A stretch of DNA of 64,000 nt from Myxococcales bacterium. Its GTDB lineage: Bacteria; Myxococcota_A; Polyangia; Nannocystales; Nannocystaceae. Below are positions 22,789 through 34,817 of the stretch, piece after piece (positions within the stretch are counted from its first letter, which is position 1; every line of letters begins with the position of its first letter). A program made the position numbers and the translations under genes. The DNA lies in contig JACKDU010000008.1 of the NCBI GenBank assembly GCA_020633335.1, forward strand, positions 404,995 to 468,994, written 5' to 3'. The notes beneath the pieces are model-generated. The model was not told where the DNA came from and searched no databases. It saw only the letters and a program-made list of their open reading frames with translations.

Positions 22789-22794
22789 TACCCT
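22789..22794 (+). promoter_or_regulatory. -10-like box TACCCT for the 22804 gene
   Basis: TACCCT, 9 nt before ATG 22804; leaderless or nearly so. Confidence 0.35.
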
Positions 22795-22803
22795 CGGCCG
22801 CCG

Positions 22804-23244
22804 ATGGCCGCCGCTCCGACCACCGTCGCTGTCCGCCTTCGCGGGCGCTCGCTCCGCGACGCCGCCCCCCTCCTCGCCGTCGACGGCGAGCACCCGCTCT
22901 TCCTCGCCCTCCCCGAGCCGATGCCGGTCGGGACGATCCTCGGGATCGACGAGGGCGACGTGAGCGCGTCCCCCTGGGCCTTTGAGGTCCGGCGGGTCGC
23001 CGACGGCGTGATCCGCGGCCCCGCGGGGCTCCGCGGCTGCTTCGGCCGGCGGATCGCCGCCGACCTCGAGGCCCACGCCCGCCGCGTCGGCTCCGAGCAC
23101 CTCCCGAGCGGGGCCGCGGCCCGGGCGCGGGTGCTCCTCTGGCGCCCCGCGGTCACCGCCGACGGCACCTCGGTGATCGCCTTCGACGAGGTCGCCGACC
23201 CCGCGCCGCCCACCCGGCGCCGGCGCGGGCGGGCGCGCGCGTGA
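22804..23244 (+). CDS. Small protein of unknown function
   Basis: 146 residues, no signal or TM helix. The N-terminal half is beta-rich (VAVRLRGRSL, LFLALPEPMPVGTILGI), reminiscent of a PilZ-like barrel, but the RxxxR and D/NxSxxG c-di-GMP motifs are absent. The C-terminus is Arg-rich (TRRRRGRARA) and may bind nucleic acid or simply be basic. It overlaps the downstream LD-carboxypeptidase by 4 nt (GTGA), so the two are co-translated. No function is assigned. Confidence 0.7.
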   Translation: MAAAPTTVAVRLRGRSLRDAAPLLAVDGEHPLFLALPEPMPVGTILGIDEGDVSASPWAFEVRRVADGVIRGPAGLRGCFGRRIAADLEAHARRVGSEHLPSGAAARARVLLWRPAVTADGTSVIAFDEVADPAPPTRRRRGRARA

Positions 23245-24185
23245 CCGTCCTCCGCCCCCCTGCCCTCCGCCGCGGCGCCCGGATCCACATCTCGGCGCCC
23301 TCCGGGCCGGTCCCGCGCGATCGCTTCGACGCCGGCCTCGCCCGACTCCAGGCCGCGCTGCCCGCGGACTACGAGCTCGCCGACAACCTCTGGGCCCAGG
23401 ACGGCTACTTCGCGGGCGACGATCGCCGGCGCCTCGCCGCCCTCCAGGCCGCCCTCGCCGATCCGTCGATCGACGCGATCATCGCCGCCCGCGGCGGCTA
23501 CGGGCTCACGCGGATCCTCGGCGGCCTCGATCCCCGCCGCCTCCGCGACGCGCCCAAGCTCCTCGTCGGCTTCTCCGATCACACCGCGCTCCTCGCCTGG
23601 GCGCTCCAGCGGGCCGGGATCGCGTCGATCCACGGGCCGGTGATCACCCAGCTCGGCTCGCTCGAGGACGACGACCTCGACCGCCTCCTCGAGCTCCTCC
23701 GCGGCGAGGATCCGGCGGCGCTGGTCGCCGAGGAGGGCGCGGTGCTCCGCGGCGGCCGGGTCCAGGGGCGCCTCATCGCCGGCAACCTCGAGGTCCTCCG
23801 CGCGCTCATCGGCACCCCGCACTTCCCCGATCTCAGCGGCGCGATCCTGGCGATCGAGGAGATCGGCGAGCGCCCCTACCGGATCGACCGCGCCCTCACC
23901 CAGCTCATGAGCTCGGGCGCGCTCCGCGGGGTCCGGGGGATCGCCGTCGGCCAGCTCATCGGCTGCGAGGAGCCCCCCGAGGGCAACCCCCAGAGCCCGA
24001 GCGCCCACTCGGTGATCGTCGAGCGCCTCGCCGTCCTCGGCGTCCCGGTCGTCACCGGCTTCCCCTTCGGACATGACTTTAAGTTCAATGCGGCGCTCCC
24101 CGTCGGGGTGATGGCCGAGCTCCTCGCCGACGATGCCGCGCTCTACTTCCTCGAGCCGGTCGCCGAGGCGAACGCCACCCACTAG
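23241..24185 (+). CDS. LD-carboxypeptidase, family S66
   Basis: 314 residues. This family removes the terminal D-Ala from murein tetrapeptides during recycling. The nucleophile Ser is in LVGFSDHTALL, the Glu in AILAIEEIGERPYRIDR, and the His in FPFGHDFKFNAALPVGV, matching the Ser-Glu-His triad. The GARIHISAPSGPV N-terminus is also typical. The GTG start overlaps the upstream gene by 4 nt. It lacks a signal peptide, so cytoplasmic (LdcA-like) action is expected. Confidence 0.92.
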   Translation: MTVLRPPALRRGARIHISAPSGPVPRDRFDAGLARLQAALPADYELADNLWAQDGYFAGDDRRRLAALQAALADPSIDAIIAARGGYGLTRILGGLDPRRLRDAPKLLVGFSDHTALLAWALQRAGIASIHGPVITQLGSLEDDDLDRLLELLRGEDPAALVAEEGAVLRGGRVQGRLIAGNLEVLRALIGTPHFPDLSGAILAIEEIGERPYRIDRALTQLMSSGALRGVRGIAVGQLIGCEEPPEGNPQSPSAHSVIVERLAVLGVPVVTGFPFGHDFKFNAALPVGVMAELLADDAALYFLEPVAEANATH

Positions 24186-24309
24186 TGTGACGTGGTGGCA
24201 GAGAGCGCCCGGGTCGACCGGCGAGCTCCGCGGCCCCGGCCGCCGGGCCGCCCGCGGCGCGCGAACTCTCCCGTCGACACGGGCGGCGCGCGCCCGCGAC
24301 GATCGTCGC

Positions 24310-25731
24310 ATGGCACGACGACACTATTTCATCGCAAACATCTGTGTTGGCCTCGTCATCCTCGCGCCCGCGGGGGAGGCCTTCGCCGGGACGATCTCGG
24401 CGCAGGGGGCCGTCACTGCGCTCACCGACGTCAACCAGCTCCAGGGGATCATCGCCACCGCCGACTACAACGACGGCGTCGGCGGACAGAACGTGCCGCT
24501 AGCGAAGTACACCCCCGACGGCATGACCTTCTACACGGGCGCCCTCTCCGGCATCCTCAACGGCGTCACCACGCCGGGGAGCGCGTCCAACCCGCTCTAT
24601 CAGACCGGCAACAACTACTTCCCGGGCCCGATCGCCGGCGGCGGGGTCGCTACCGGCACCTACACGTTCTTCGGCGGCGCCGTGAAGTTCGACGACAACC
24701 TCTCGGTCACTCAGTTCGGCCTCACCGCCAGCCGCAACGGCACCCAGTACATCGACGTCTGGGACAAGAACGGTCAGCTCATCGGCCAGGTCACCTGGCA
24801 GCCGAACGCCGACGCGGCCTTCGTCGGCGTCGACACCATGGGCGTGCCGATCGGCATGCTCACCTACGGCAACGACAACCTCTGGGCCGGCGCCACCTAC
24901 AGCATCGGCGGCTCGACGATCATCAGCGACACCTGGATCTGGGCCAAGGGGATCCAGTGCCAGGCGGACGCCGACTGCGATGACGGCGACCTCTGCAACG
25001 GTATGGAGACCTGCGTCGAGAACCAGTGCGTCAACGCTCCCGAGCCCCTCAACTGCGACGACCAGAACGTCTGCACCGACGACTCCTGCGACGCGGTGAT
25101 GGGCTGCGTCAACGAGGCGAACGTCGCCGAGTGCGATGACGGCGACGCCTGCACCGAGATGGACGTCTGTGCGGACGGCGTCTGCGGCGGCGCGGCGGTC
25201 GAGTGTGGCGACGACAACGCCTGCACGATGGACTCGTGCGACATGATCGACGGCTGCGTCAACGAGCCGATCGACGGCTGCTGCCTCAGCGACGCCGACT
25301 GCATCCCCGACGAGGAGATGTGCAACCTCGACCTCAACGTCTGCGAGCCGGTCGCGCCGATGACCACCACCGACGGCACCACCACCGACGGCACCACCAC
25401 CGACACCACCGCCGGCCTCACCGACGGCTCGACCGGCGGGAGCACCACCGGCTTCAACGAGACCACCGGCGGCGGCTCGACCGGCGGCTCGACCGGCGGG
25501 ACCTCGGACTCGGGGAGCGGCTCCGGCGGCAGCGACACCGCGACCACCAGCGGGGGGGCCAGCGGGACCACGGCCGCCTCGGGCTCCGCGACCGACAGCG
25601 CGACCACGGGTGACACCGCGGGGGTCGACGAGAGCGGCTGCGGCTGCACCAGCGGCGGGAGCGGCGACGCGGGCGGCCTCCTCGGCCTCCTCGGCGTCGT
25701 CTGGTTCACCCGCCGGCGTCGCAGCGCGTGA
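24310..25731 (+). CDS. Secreted MYXO-CTERM protein with Cys-rich repeats
   Basis: 473 residues. The signal peptide cleaves near AFAGT. A lectin- or sugar-binding-like beta domain of about 190 residues follows. Then come three Cys-rich repeats (about 217-340; CDDGDLCNGMETC, CDDQNVCTDDSCD, CGDDNACTMDSCD) of a type common in myxobacterial surface proteins. A Thr/Gly/Ser linker of about 100 residues ends at the MYXO-CTERM signal: CGCTSGG, a hydrophobic segment and RRRRSA. In myxobacteria this signal is cut by myxosortase and the protein is lipidated at the Cys. A surface-exposed adhesin or receptor role is inferred. A 14-bp palindrome lies 78 nt after the stop. Confidence 0.9.
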   Translation: MARRHYFIANICVGLVILAPAGEAFAGTISAQGAVTALTDVNQLQGIIATADYNDGVGGQNVPLAKYTPDGMTFYTGALSGILNGVTTPGSASNPLYQTGNNYFPGPIAGGGVATGTYTFFGGAVKFDDNLSVTQFGLTASRNGTQYIDVWDKNGQLIGQVTWQPNADAAFVGVDTMGVPIGMLTYGNDNLWAGATYSIGGSTIISDTWIWAKGIQCQADADCDDGDLCNGMETCVENQCVNAPEPLNCDDQNVCTDDSCDAVMGCVNEANVAECDDGDACTEMDVCADGVCGGAAVECGDDNACTMDSCDMIDGCVNEPIDGCCLSDADCIPDEEMCNLDLNVCEPVAPMTTTDGTTTDGTTTDTTAGLTDGSTGGSTTGFNETTGGGSTGGSTGGTSDSGSGSGGSDTATTSGGASGTTAASGSATDSATTGDTAGVDESGCGCTSGGSGDAGGLLGLLGVVWFTRRRRSA

Positions 25732-25808
25732 CTGGATCCGCGCGGGCGCCGAGCGGGCGCCCGCGCGGCTGAGCCCGCCGCCTGAGCCCGCGCTCGCGCT
25801 CCTTGGCA

Positions 25809-25822
25809 TGTCCCATGGGACA
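25809..25822. repeat. Palindrome TGTCCC-AT-GGGACA (copy 1 of 4)
   Basis: Perfect 14-bp palindrome between the 3' ends of the MYXO-CTERM gene and the hybrid kinase. It is preceded by CA, extending the shared core to CATGTCCC. Confidence 0.6.
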
Positions 25823-25845
25823 GTCTACGAAGCGCGGCCGCGGGC

Positions 25846-28800
25846 TCAAGCAGCGTGTGGGCTCCGCCCGACCTGCATCGCCTCCGCGAGCGCGGCCGCC
25901 AGCTCCGCCTCGCGCACCGGCTTGGAGAGGAAGCCGTCCATCCCGACCTCCAGGCAGCGGCGACGGTCGTCGACGGTCGCCGCCGCGGTCAAGGCGATGA
26001 TCCAGGGCTGACGCCCGGGCGCCAGCTCCTCTCGGATCCGGCGGGCGGTGTCGAAGCCGTTCATCCCGGGCATGTGGAGATCCATCAGGACGACGTCGAA
26101 GGGCGCCTCGGCGAGGAGCTGCAGCGCCTCCTGGCCGCTCGTGGCGAGCACGCAGGCGTGGCCGGCGCGCGTCAGGATCGCCTCCGCGACCATCTGGTTC
26201 ACCGGGTCGTCCTCGGTGACGAGGATCCGGAGGGTGCGGCCCGCCGCCGCCGTCGGCTCCGAGGGCTCGGCGTCGAGCGCCGCGGAGCCAGCGAGCGCGC
26301 GCCCGACCGGGATCTCGACCGTGAAGGTCGAGCCGACGCCGACCTCGCTCTCGAGCTTGATCACGCCGCCGAGCGCCTCGACCAGGCGCAGCGAGATCGA
26401 GAGGCCGAGGCCGCTCCCGCCGAAGCGCCGCGAGGTCGACGCGTCGGCCTGGGCGAAGGGCTCGAAGATCCGCTCCCTCGCCTCCGGCGCGACCCCGACC
26501 CCGGTGTCGCGCACGGCGAAGGAGAGGAGCCAGCCGTCGTCGCGCGGGCTCGCCGCGACCGCGACCTCGATCGACCCCGCGGGCGTGAACTTGACCGCGT
26601 TGCTCAGGAGGTTGAGGAGCACCTGACGCAGGCGCGAGCGATCGCTGACGACCTCGGCCGGCAGCCCGGGATCGGCGCCCCAGGAGAGCCTGAGACCCTT
26701 CGCGCGGGCCGCTGGCGCGATGATCTCCACCGCCTCGGCGACCACCGCCGCGGGGTCGAGGGCCGCGCGGTCGAGCTCGAGGCCGCCGGCCTCGATCCGC
26801 GAGAAGTCGAGGATGTCCTCGATGATCGAGAGGAGCGCGTCGCCGCTCGCGCGCACGGTCCTGACCCAGATCCGCTGCTCGTCGTTGAGCCGGCTGGTCG
26901 CGAGGAGATCGGAGAGGCCGATGATCGCGTTCATCGGCGTCCGCAGCTCGTGGCTCATCTGGGCGACGAAGGCGCTCTTGACCGCGCTCGCCTGGCGCGC
27001 GGCCTGCTCGGCCCGGCGGCGCTCGAGCACCTCGGCGTTGAGGACCGCGGTCCGCTCCTGCACCCGGGCCTCGAGCTCCTCGGCCGCCTCCCGCAGCTCC
27101 TCCTCGCGCCGTCGGTGACGGCGGACGATCGCCCGCAGGCGCCACTGGGCCGCCACGGCGGCGACCGCCGCCACGGCGAGGGCGACCGCGATCCGGACCG
27201 TGCGGAGCTCCCACCACGCCGGCGCGACCTCGACGACCAGGCGCGCGGGCGTCGGGCTCATCACGCCCTCTCGGCTCTCGGCGAAGACCTCGAAGGTGTA
27301 CTCCCCCGGCGGGAGGTCGTTGAAGTGGGCCTCTCGCGACGCAGCCTCGCTCCAGCGCTCGGCGTGCCCGTCGAGGCGGTAGCGAAAGCGGACCTCGTCC
27401 GCTCCCTCGAAGGTCACCCCGGTGTAGCGGACGACGAGGTCGCGCTCACCGGGTAGGACCTGCAGGCGCCCGCCCGCGAGCGCCCGGAGGACGCCGTCGA
27501 CGCGGATCTCCTCGATCACCGGGACCGGCGGCGTCTCGACCACGCGGATCTCGTCGAGGCGGGCGACGCCGACGCCCCCCATCGTGTGCACGCACCAGGC
27601 GTCGCCCTCGCAGCGGTAGCCCGCGCTGCCGAAGCCGCCGTTGCACTCCGACGCCGGGAGGCCGGAGGCCCGGTCGTAGAGGACCGTCGCGATCCGAGCG
27701 CCGCCGCGGAGCGCCGCGTCGACGTCGGCGGCCCGAGCCCGCGTGAGCCCGCGGTTCGAGGTCGTCCAGAGGAAGCCGCGGGCGTCGAAGTGGAGGGTGA
27801 AGACGCCGCCCTGGAGCCCCTCGGCCGCGCCGACGTGCTCGACGGTCCCGTCGACGAGGCGGCGAAAGAGGCCGCTGTCGTAGGTGCCCGCCCAGATCCG
27901 GCCCTCGTCGTCCTCGTGGAGCGCCCGCACCTGGCCGAGCTCGGGGCCGAGGCCGCTCACCTCCTCGAATCGATCGCCGACCATGCGGAGGGCGCCGGCC
28001 CGCGTGCCTGCCCAGAGCCCGCCCTGGTGATCGCGCATCAGCGTCAGGACGCCCTCGCGGACGCCATCCTCGGGCCCGTAGATCCGGGCGAGCGCGTCCC
28101 CCTCGACGCGGACGACCCCGGTGCTCGCCAGCCAGAGCCCGTCGCCGTCGGCGAGGATGTCGTTGACGCCCCCCGGGATCACGCCGTCGGGGCCGCTGGT
28201 CGGGAAGATCGAGACCATGCCGTCGCCCCGGGCCCGCAGGAGGCCGATGTCGGCGCCGATCCAGAGCTGCCCCCGCGCATCCTCGCGGAAGACCGTGAGC
28301 GCGTTGAACCCCGCTGGGGACCGCGACCAGGGCCGGCCGACTGCGTCGAGCGTGCGCTCGAGCCGGAGGATCTTGTGCCCGCTGGCGTCGTCGACCGAGA
28401 GCCCGATGACCTCGCCGTCGGCCTGGAGGGCCCAGAGGCTCCCGTCGCGCCCGGCGATCCAGACGACGCCGTCGCTCGCTTCGAAGTGCGAGGAGACGAC
28501 GACGTCGACGCCCTCGACCCGGAGCAGGAGACCGCCGATCGCCTCGCCGAGGTGGCGATAGAGGCCGATCGACGTGCCGATCCACTGCCCGCCCTCGTGA
28601 TCGCCGAAGACGACCGTCGGATCGCCGAGGGCGTCGACGCCGTGGCGCTCGTCGTAGCGGATCACCCGACCCCGGCGATCGAGGCGGCCGAGGTGAGGCG
28701 CGCCGCGGAAGCGGAGCCAGAGCCCGCCGTCGCCGTCGTCGCCGAGCGGGATCGCGTCCGACGGGATCGACGCGCGCCGCTCCTCGAGCACCAGGCGCTC

Positions 28801-29565
28801 ACCGTCGACCCGCCAGAGCTCGCTGCCCTCCGCCCGGATCCAGAGCCCCCCACCCACCTCGCCGCGGCAGACGATCCAGGGGCTCCCGTCGACCTCCGGC
28901 GGGAGCGGGTGCGAGCGCAGGCCGCCCCGATCCGTCCACCAGAGGGCGCCGTCGGCCACCAGCGCCGGGCACCCGTAGAGCCCGACGCCCGCGAAGGCGC
29001 GTCCCCGCGTGACCCCGATCTCGGGGCCCTCGTCGTCGGTGACCACGAGCTCCTCGACGCTCCCTTGGCGAAAGACCACGACCCGCTCGCCCGCGTCGTC
29101 GACCCAGATCCCGGTCACGCCGCCGCCCCGCAGCTCGTCGATCGCCAGGGTCGAGAAGCGATCACCCCGCGCTCGGAAGACCCGCCCGTCCTCGGCGCCG
29201 ATCCAGAGCTCGCCGGACGACGCGCGGGCGTGGAGGGCGGTCAGGCGGGTCGTCGGGAGCCCGGCGACGCCGCGGTCATAGACGCGGTGACGGGCGCCGT
29301 CGAAGCGGACGAGACCGTCGAGCGTGGTCAGCCAGAGGTAGCCGTCGCCGCCCTCGGCGATCCCGTAGGTCGAGCCCTGCGGGAAGCCATGGCTGACGTC
29401 GACCCGCTCGAAGCGGGGCACCGGCGGCTCGACCAGCTCAGCGCGCGCGGCCGCGGCGTCGACGGGCGCGAGGAGGAGCCCGAGGAGCACGACGAGGGCG
29501 ACAGCGAGTCCACCTGGGGTCCACAAGACCCCACCAAACGCGGCCCCATCGCCCGAACGCCCCAT
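25846..29565 (-). CDS. Propeller-sensor hybrid histidine kinase (Reg_prop / Y_Y_Y / HisKA / HATPase / REC)
   Basis: 1239 residues. A signal-anchor helix is followed by about 700 residues of periplasmic beta-propeller repeats (GYLWLTTLDGLVRFD, GLWAGTRAGALRM, IWAGTYDSGLF), a Y_Y_Y domain (VRFRYRLDGHAERWSEA) and a TM helix. The HisKA box is SHELRTPMNAIIG. The N, G1 and G2 boxes (NLLSNAVKFTP, DTGVGVA, GSGLGLSIS) are intact. The C-terminal receiver has its phospho-Asp in VLMDLHMPGMNGF and Lys in FLSKPV. The design matches one-protein hybrid two-component systems that sense extracellular glycans or peptides. ATG 29565 is used; GTG 29589 is an alternative. No regulator is adjacent. Confidence 0.92.
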   Translation of the reverse strand: MGRSGDGAAFGGVLWTPGGLAVALVVLLGLLLAPVDAAAARAELVEPPVPRFERVDVSHGFPQGSTYGIAEGGDGYLWLTTLDGLVRFDGARHRVYDRGVAGLPTTRLTALHARASSGELWIGAEDGRVFRARGDRFSTLAIDELRGGGVTGIWVDDAGERVVVFRQGSVEELVVTDDEGPEIGVTRGRAFAGVGLYGCPALVADGALWWTDRGGLRSHPLPPEVDGSPWIVCRGEVGGGLWIRAEGSELWRVDGERLVLEERRASIPSDAIPLGDDGDGGLWLRFRGAPHLGRLDRRGRVIRYDERHGVDALGDPTVVFGDHEGGQWIGTSIGLYRHLGEAIGGLLLRVEGVDVVVSSHFEASDGVVWIAGRDGSLWALQADGEVIGLSVDDASGHKILRLERTLDAVGRPWSRSPAGFNALTVFREDARGQLWIGADIGLLRARGDGMVSIFPTSGPDGVIPGGVNDILADGDGLWLASTGVVRVEGDALARIYGPEDGVREGVLTLMRDHQGGLWAGTRAGALRMVGDRFEEVSGLGPELGQVRALHEDDEGRIWAGTYDSGLFRRLVDGTVEHVGAAEGLQGGVFTLHFDARGFLWTTSNRGLTRARAADVDAALRGGARIATVLYDRASGLPASECNGGFGSAGYRCEGDAWCVHTMGGVGVARLDEIRVVETPPVPVIEEIRVDGVLRALAGGRLQVLPGERDLVVRYTGVTFEGADEVRFRYRLDGHAERWSEAASREAHFNDLPPGEYTFEVFAESREGVMSPTPARLVVEVAPAWWELRTVRIAVALAVAAVAAVAAQWRLRAIVRRHRRREEELREAAEELEARVQERTAVLNAEVLERRRAEQAARQASAVKSAFVAQMSHELRTPMNAIIGLSDLLATSRLNDEQRIWVRTVRASGDALLSIIEDILDFSRIEAGGLELDRAALDPAAVVAEAVEIIAPAARAKGLRLSWGADPGLPAEVVSDRSRLRQVLLNLLSNAVKFTPAGSIEVAVAASPRDDGWLLSFAVRDTGVGVAPEARERIFEPFAQADASTSRRFGGSGLGLSISLRLVEALGGVIKLESEVGVGSTFTVEIPVGRALAGSAALDAEPSEPTAAAGRTLRILVTEDDPVNQMVAEAILTRAGHACVLATSGQEALQLLAEAPFDVVLMDLHMPGMNGFDTARRIREELAPGRQPWIIALTAAATVDDRRRCLEVGMDGFLSKPVREAELAAALAEAMQVGRSPHAA

Positions 29566-29684
29566 CCCGACCGAGGGCCATGCTAGCACCGGGAACCCGC
29601 GACAGTCGGTCGCGCAGCCTCCGCAACGTCAACTTCTGCCGCTCTCCTTCGCGGACTGCGAGCGCGGCGTGCCACCGCTCGACA

Positions 29685-29698
29685 TGTCCCTTGGGACA
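29685..29698. repeat. Palindrome TGTCCC-TT-GGGACA (copy 2 of 4)
   Basis: Perfect arms, about 120 nt upstream of the hybrid kinase start. It overlaps by two bases a CATAAT box (29697-29702) on the plus strand, so it could act as an operator. Confidence 0.6.
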
Positions 29699-29854
29699 TA
29701 ATTACACCCACGCATGCTGACACGGCGAGCACGCGCCCTGGGGGGGCGCGTGACACGCTGGGCGAAGCGCGAGATCATGAGGCCTGGAGACCCCAACGCC
29801 ATGACGGCGCGATCGAGCGACCGCGCGAGCGTCGACGAGCGGCCCGCGACGCCC

Positions 29855-30418
29855 TCAGCCGTAGCGGACGCGGAGCTCCTCCTGGCGGAGGAGACCTGAC
29901 TCGACGACCATGTCCGCGAGCTCGACGACCGGCGGGATCTCGCCGCCGATTCGCATGACGATCTCGCCGTCGTCGGGGGCGTCCTCGCAGCGGAGCCCGA
30001 GCTCGCCCGCCCGCTCGCGGACCGCGTCGATGAGCCGCCCGTGGCGCGGGCTGATCAGCGGCACCGTGAAGTAGAGGAGGCCCGACGTGACCTCGCGGTG
30101 GCCGGCGCCGAGCTCGTCGAGGATCGCCGCGAGCCCGGGGTTGATCGTCCGGATCGCCTCGCCGAAGGGGACGCGGTAGGGATCGAAGCCGCCGAGCCCC
30201 GCCCCCTCGGCGTGGAACTTGAGGTCCTCGGTGGCGATCGCCAGGACCAGGCGCGCGACGTGCTCGTCGGCGAAGAGGCGCTCACGCTCGAGGAAGCCGA
30301 GGCGCCGGTGGTGGGCGAAGAGGACCCGGATCCCGGGGAGCGCCTCGATCCGATCGCGGGCGTCGAGGACCTGATGGAGGTCGCCGGCGCGAAATTCGAC
30401 CTCGCGGTAGAACGCCAC
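29855..30418 (-). CDS. Conserved-looking soluble protein of unknown function
   Basis: 187 residues, no signal or TM helix, clean GC-biased codon use. The sequence starts MAFYREVEFRAGDLHQVLDARDRIEALPG. It contains LYFTVPLISPRHGRLIDAVRERAGELG in the middle and ends in an acidic, Val-rich helix. No family is recognised. The GTG start at 30418 has no clear ribosome site. It is divergent from the VIT/VWA lipoprotein (192-nt gap) and follows the kinase region without obvious linkage. It is a real gene by coding statistics, but the function is unknown. Confidence 0.65.
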   Translation of the reverse strand: MAFYREVEFRAGDLHQVLDARDRIEALPGIRVLFAHHRRLGFLERERLFADEHVARLVLAIATEDLKFHAEGAGLGGFDPYRVPFGEAIRTINPGLAAILDELGAGHREVTSGLLYFTVPLISPRHGRLIDAVRERAGELGLRCEDAPDDGEIVMRIGGEIPPVVELADMVVESGLLRQEELRVRYG

Positions 30419-30609
30419 GATCGCACCCTGGCACGGCGCTCGCGGGGCTGTCTACCCGGCCAGGCGCGCGCTCGCGCGTGCTCGCCGCGACCCGGCGGCG
30501 GGCGGGGCCGGATCCGCCCCGCCGGGCGGTCGCAGAGCCGGCGACTTGACGCCGTCAACCCGCCGAACGCCGGCGGGAACTCGCGGCGAGTGTGGTTGTC
30601 TTGAGGGCC

Positions 30610-34347
<3,738 letters not shown>

Positions 34348-34405
34348 GCCCGCGCGGCTCGAAGGGCCACGCCCGCCGGGGAGGACCTCGGCGGGCGTCG
34401 CCGCG

Positions 34406-34708
34406 TCAACGGACCAGCGGCAGGAGCTCGATGATCCGGATCAGGAGCTGGCGCTCGTCGTGGGTGATCTTGCCGTCGGCGAGCGCCTTCCGCAGCGTGT
34501 ACTCGAGGATCTCCTTGCGCGCCCGCCGGAGCCGGAGGAACTCGCCGAAGTCGACGACGTTGTCGAGGTAGACGTCGTCGAGGAGCGCCTCGAACTCGGT
34601 GAGCTGCTCCTCGGCGGTCCGCAGGAGCACCGCCTCGTCCTCGGTGACCACGTCGTCCATCAACGCGATCGCCCAGAGCTCGTCGAGGATGGCGTTGCGA
34701 TCGAGCAT
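34406..34708 (-). CDS. Small TerB-like helical protein
   Basis: 100 residues, all helical and acidic. It carries LWAIALMDDVVTEDEAVLLRTAEE and LRKALADGKITHDERQLLIRI, the D-G-x-I-T-x-x-E/D-R pattern of TerB-like domains. ATG 34708 is supported by a TACCCT box 9 nt upstream. It is convergent with the VIT/VWA gene and lies 109 nt downstream of the HD-GYP kinase stop, so it has its own promoter. The role is unknown. It is a distant relative of the 10650-11027 product. Confidence 0.7.
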   Translation of the reverse strand: MLDRNAILDELWAIALMDDVVTEDEAVLLRTAEEQLTEFEALLDDVYLDNVVDFGEFLRLRRARKEILEYTLRKALADGKITHDERQLLIRIIELLPLVR

Positions 34709-34717
34709 CGGCGGCCC

Positions 34718-34723
34718 AGGGTA
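34718..34723 (-). promoter_or_regulatory. -10-like box TACCCT for the 34406-34708 gene
   Basis: TACCCT on the minus strand, 9 nt before ATG 34708. Confidence 0.35.
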
Positions 34724-34817
34724 GGTCGCGCTCCGGGCGGCTGTCGACGTGCGCTTTCGCGCTGGGTCAATTCGTCCCTGTCTCGGTGGACATATCGAGC
34801 GTCCGCAGCGGCCCTGG

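Noticed and set aside
22804..23244. PilZ annotation for the small gene before the LD-carboxypeptidase
   Set aside because: Neither RxxxR nor D/NxSxxG is present, so no c-di-GMP role is claimed.
29714..29899. Plus-strand frame of 61 codons downstream of the palindrome at 29685
   Set aside because: The start context is tempting (CATAAT box 11 nt upstream), but codon use is mixed and the 3' end runs into the opposite-strand gene. Not listed as a gene.
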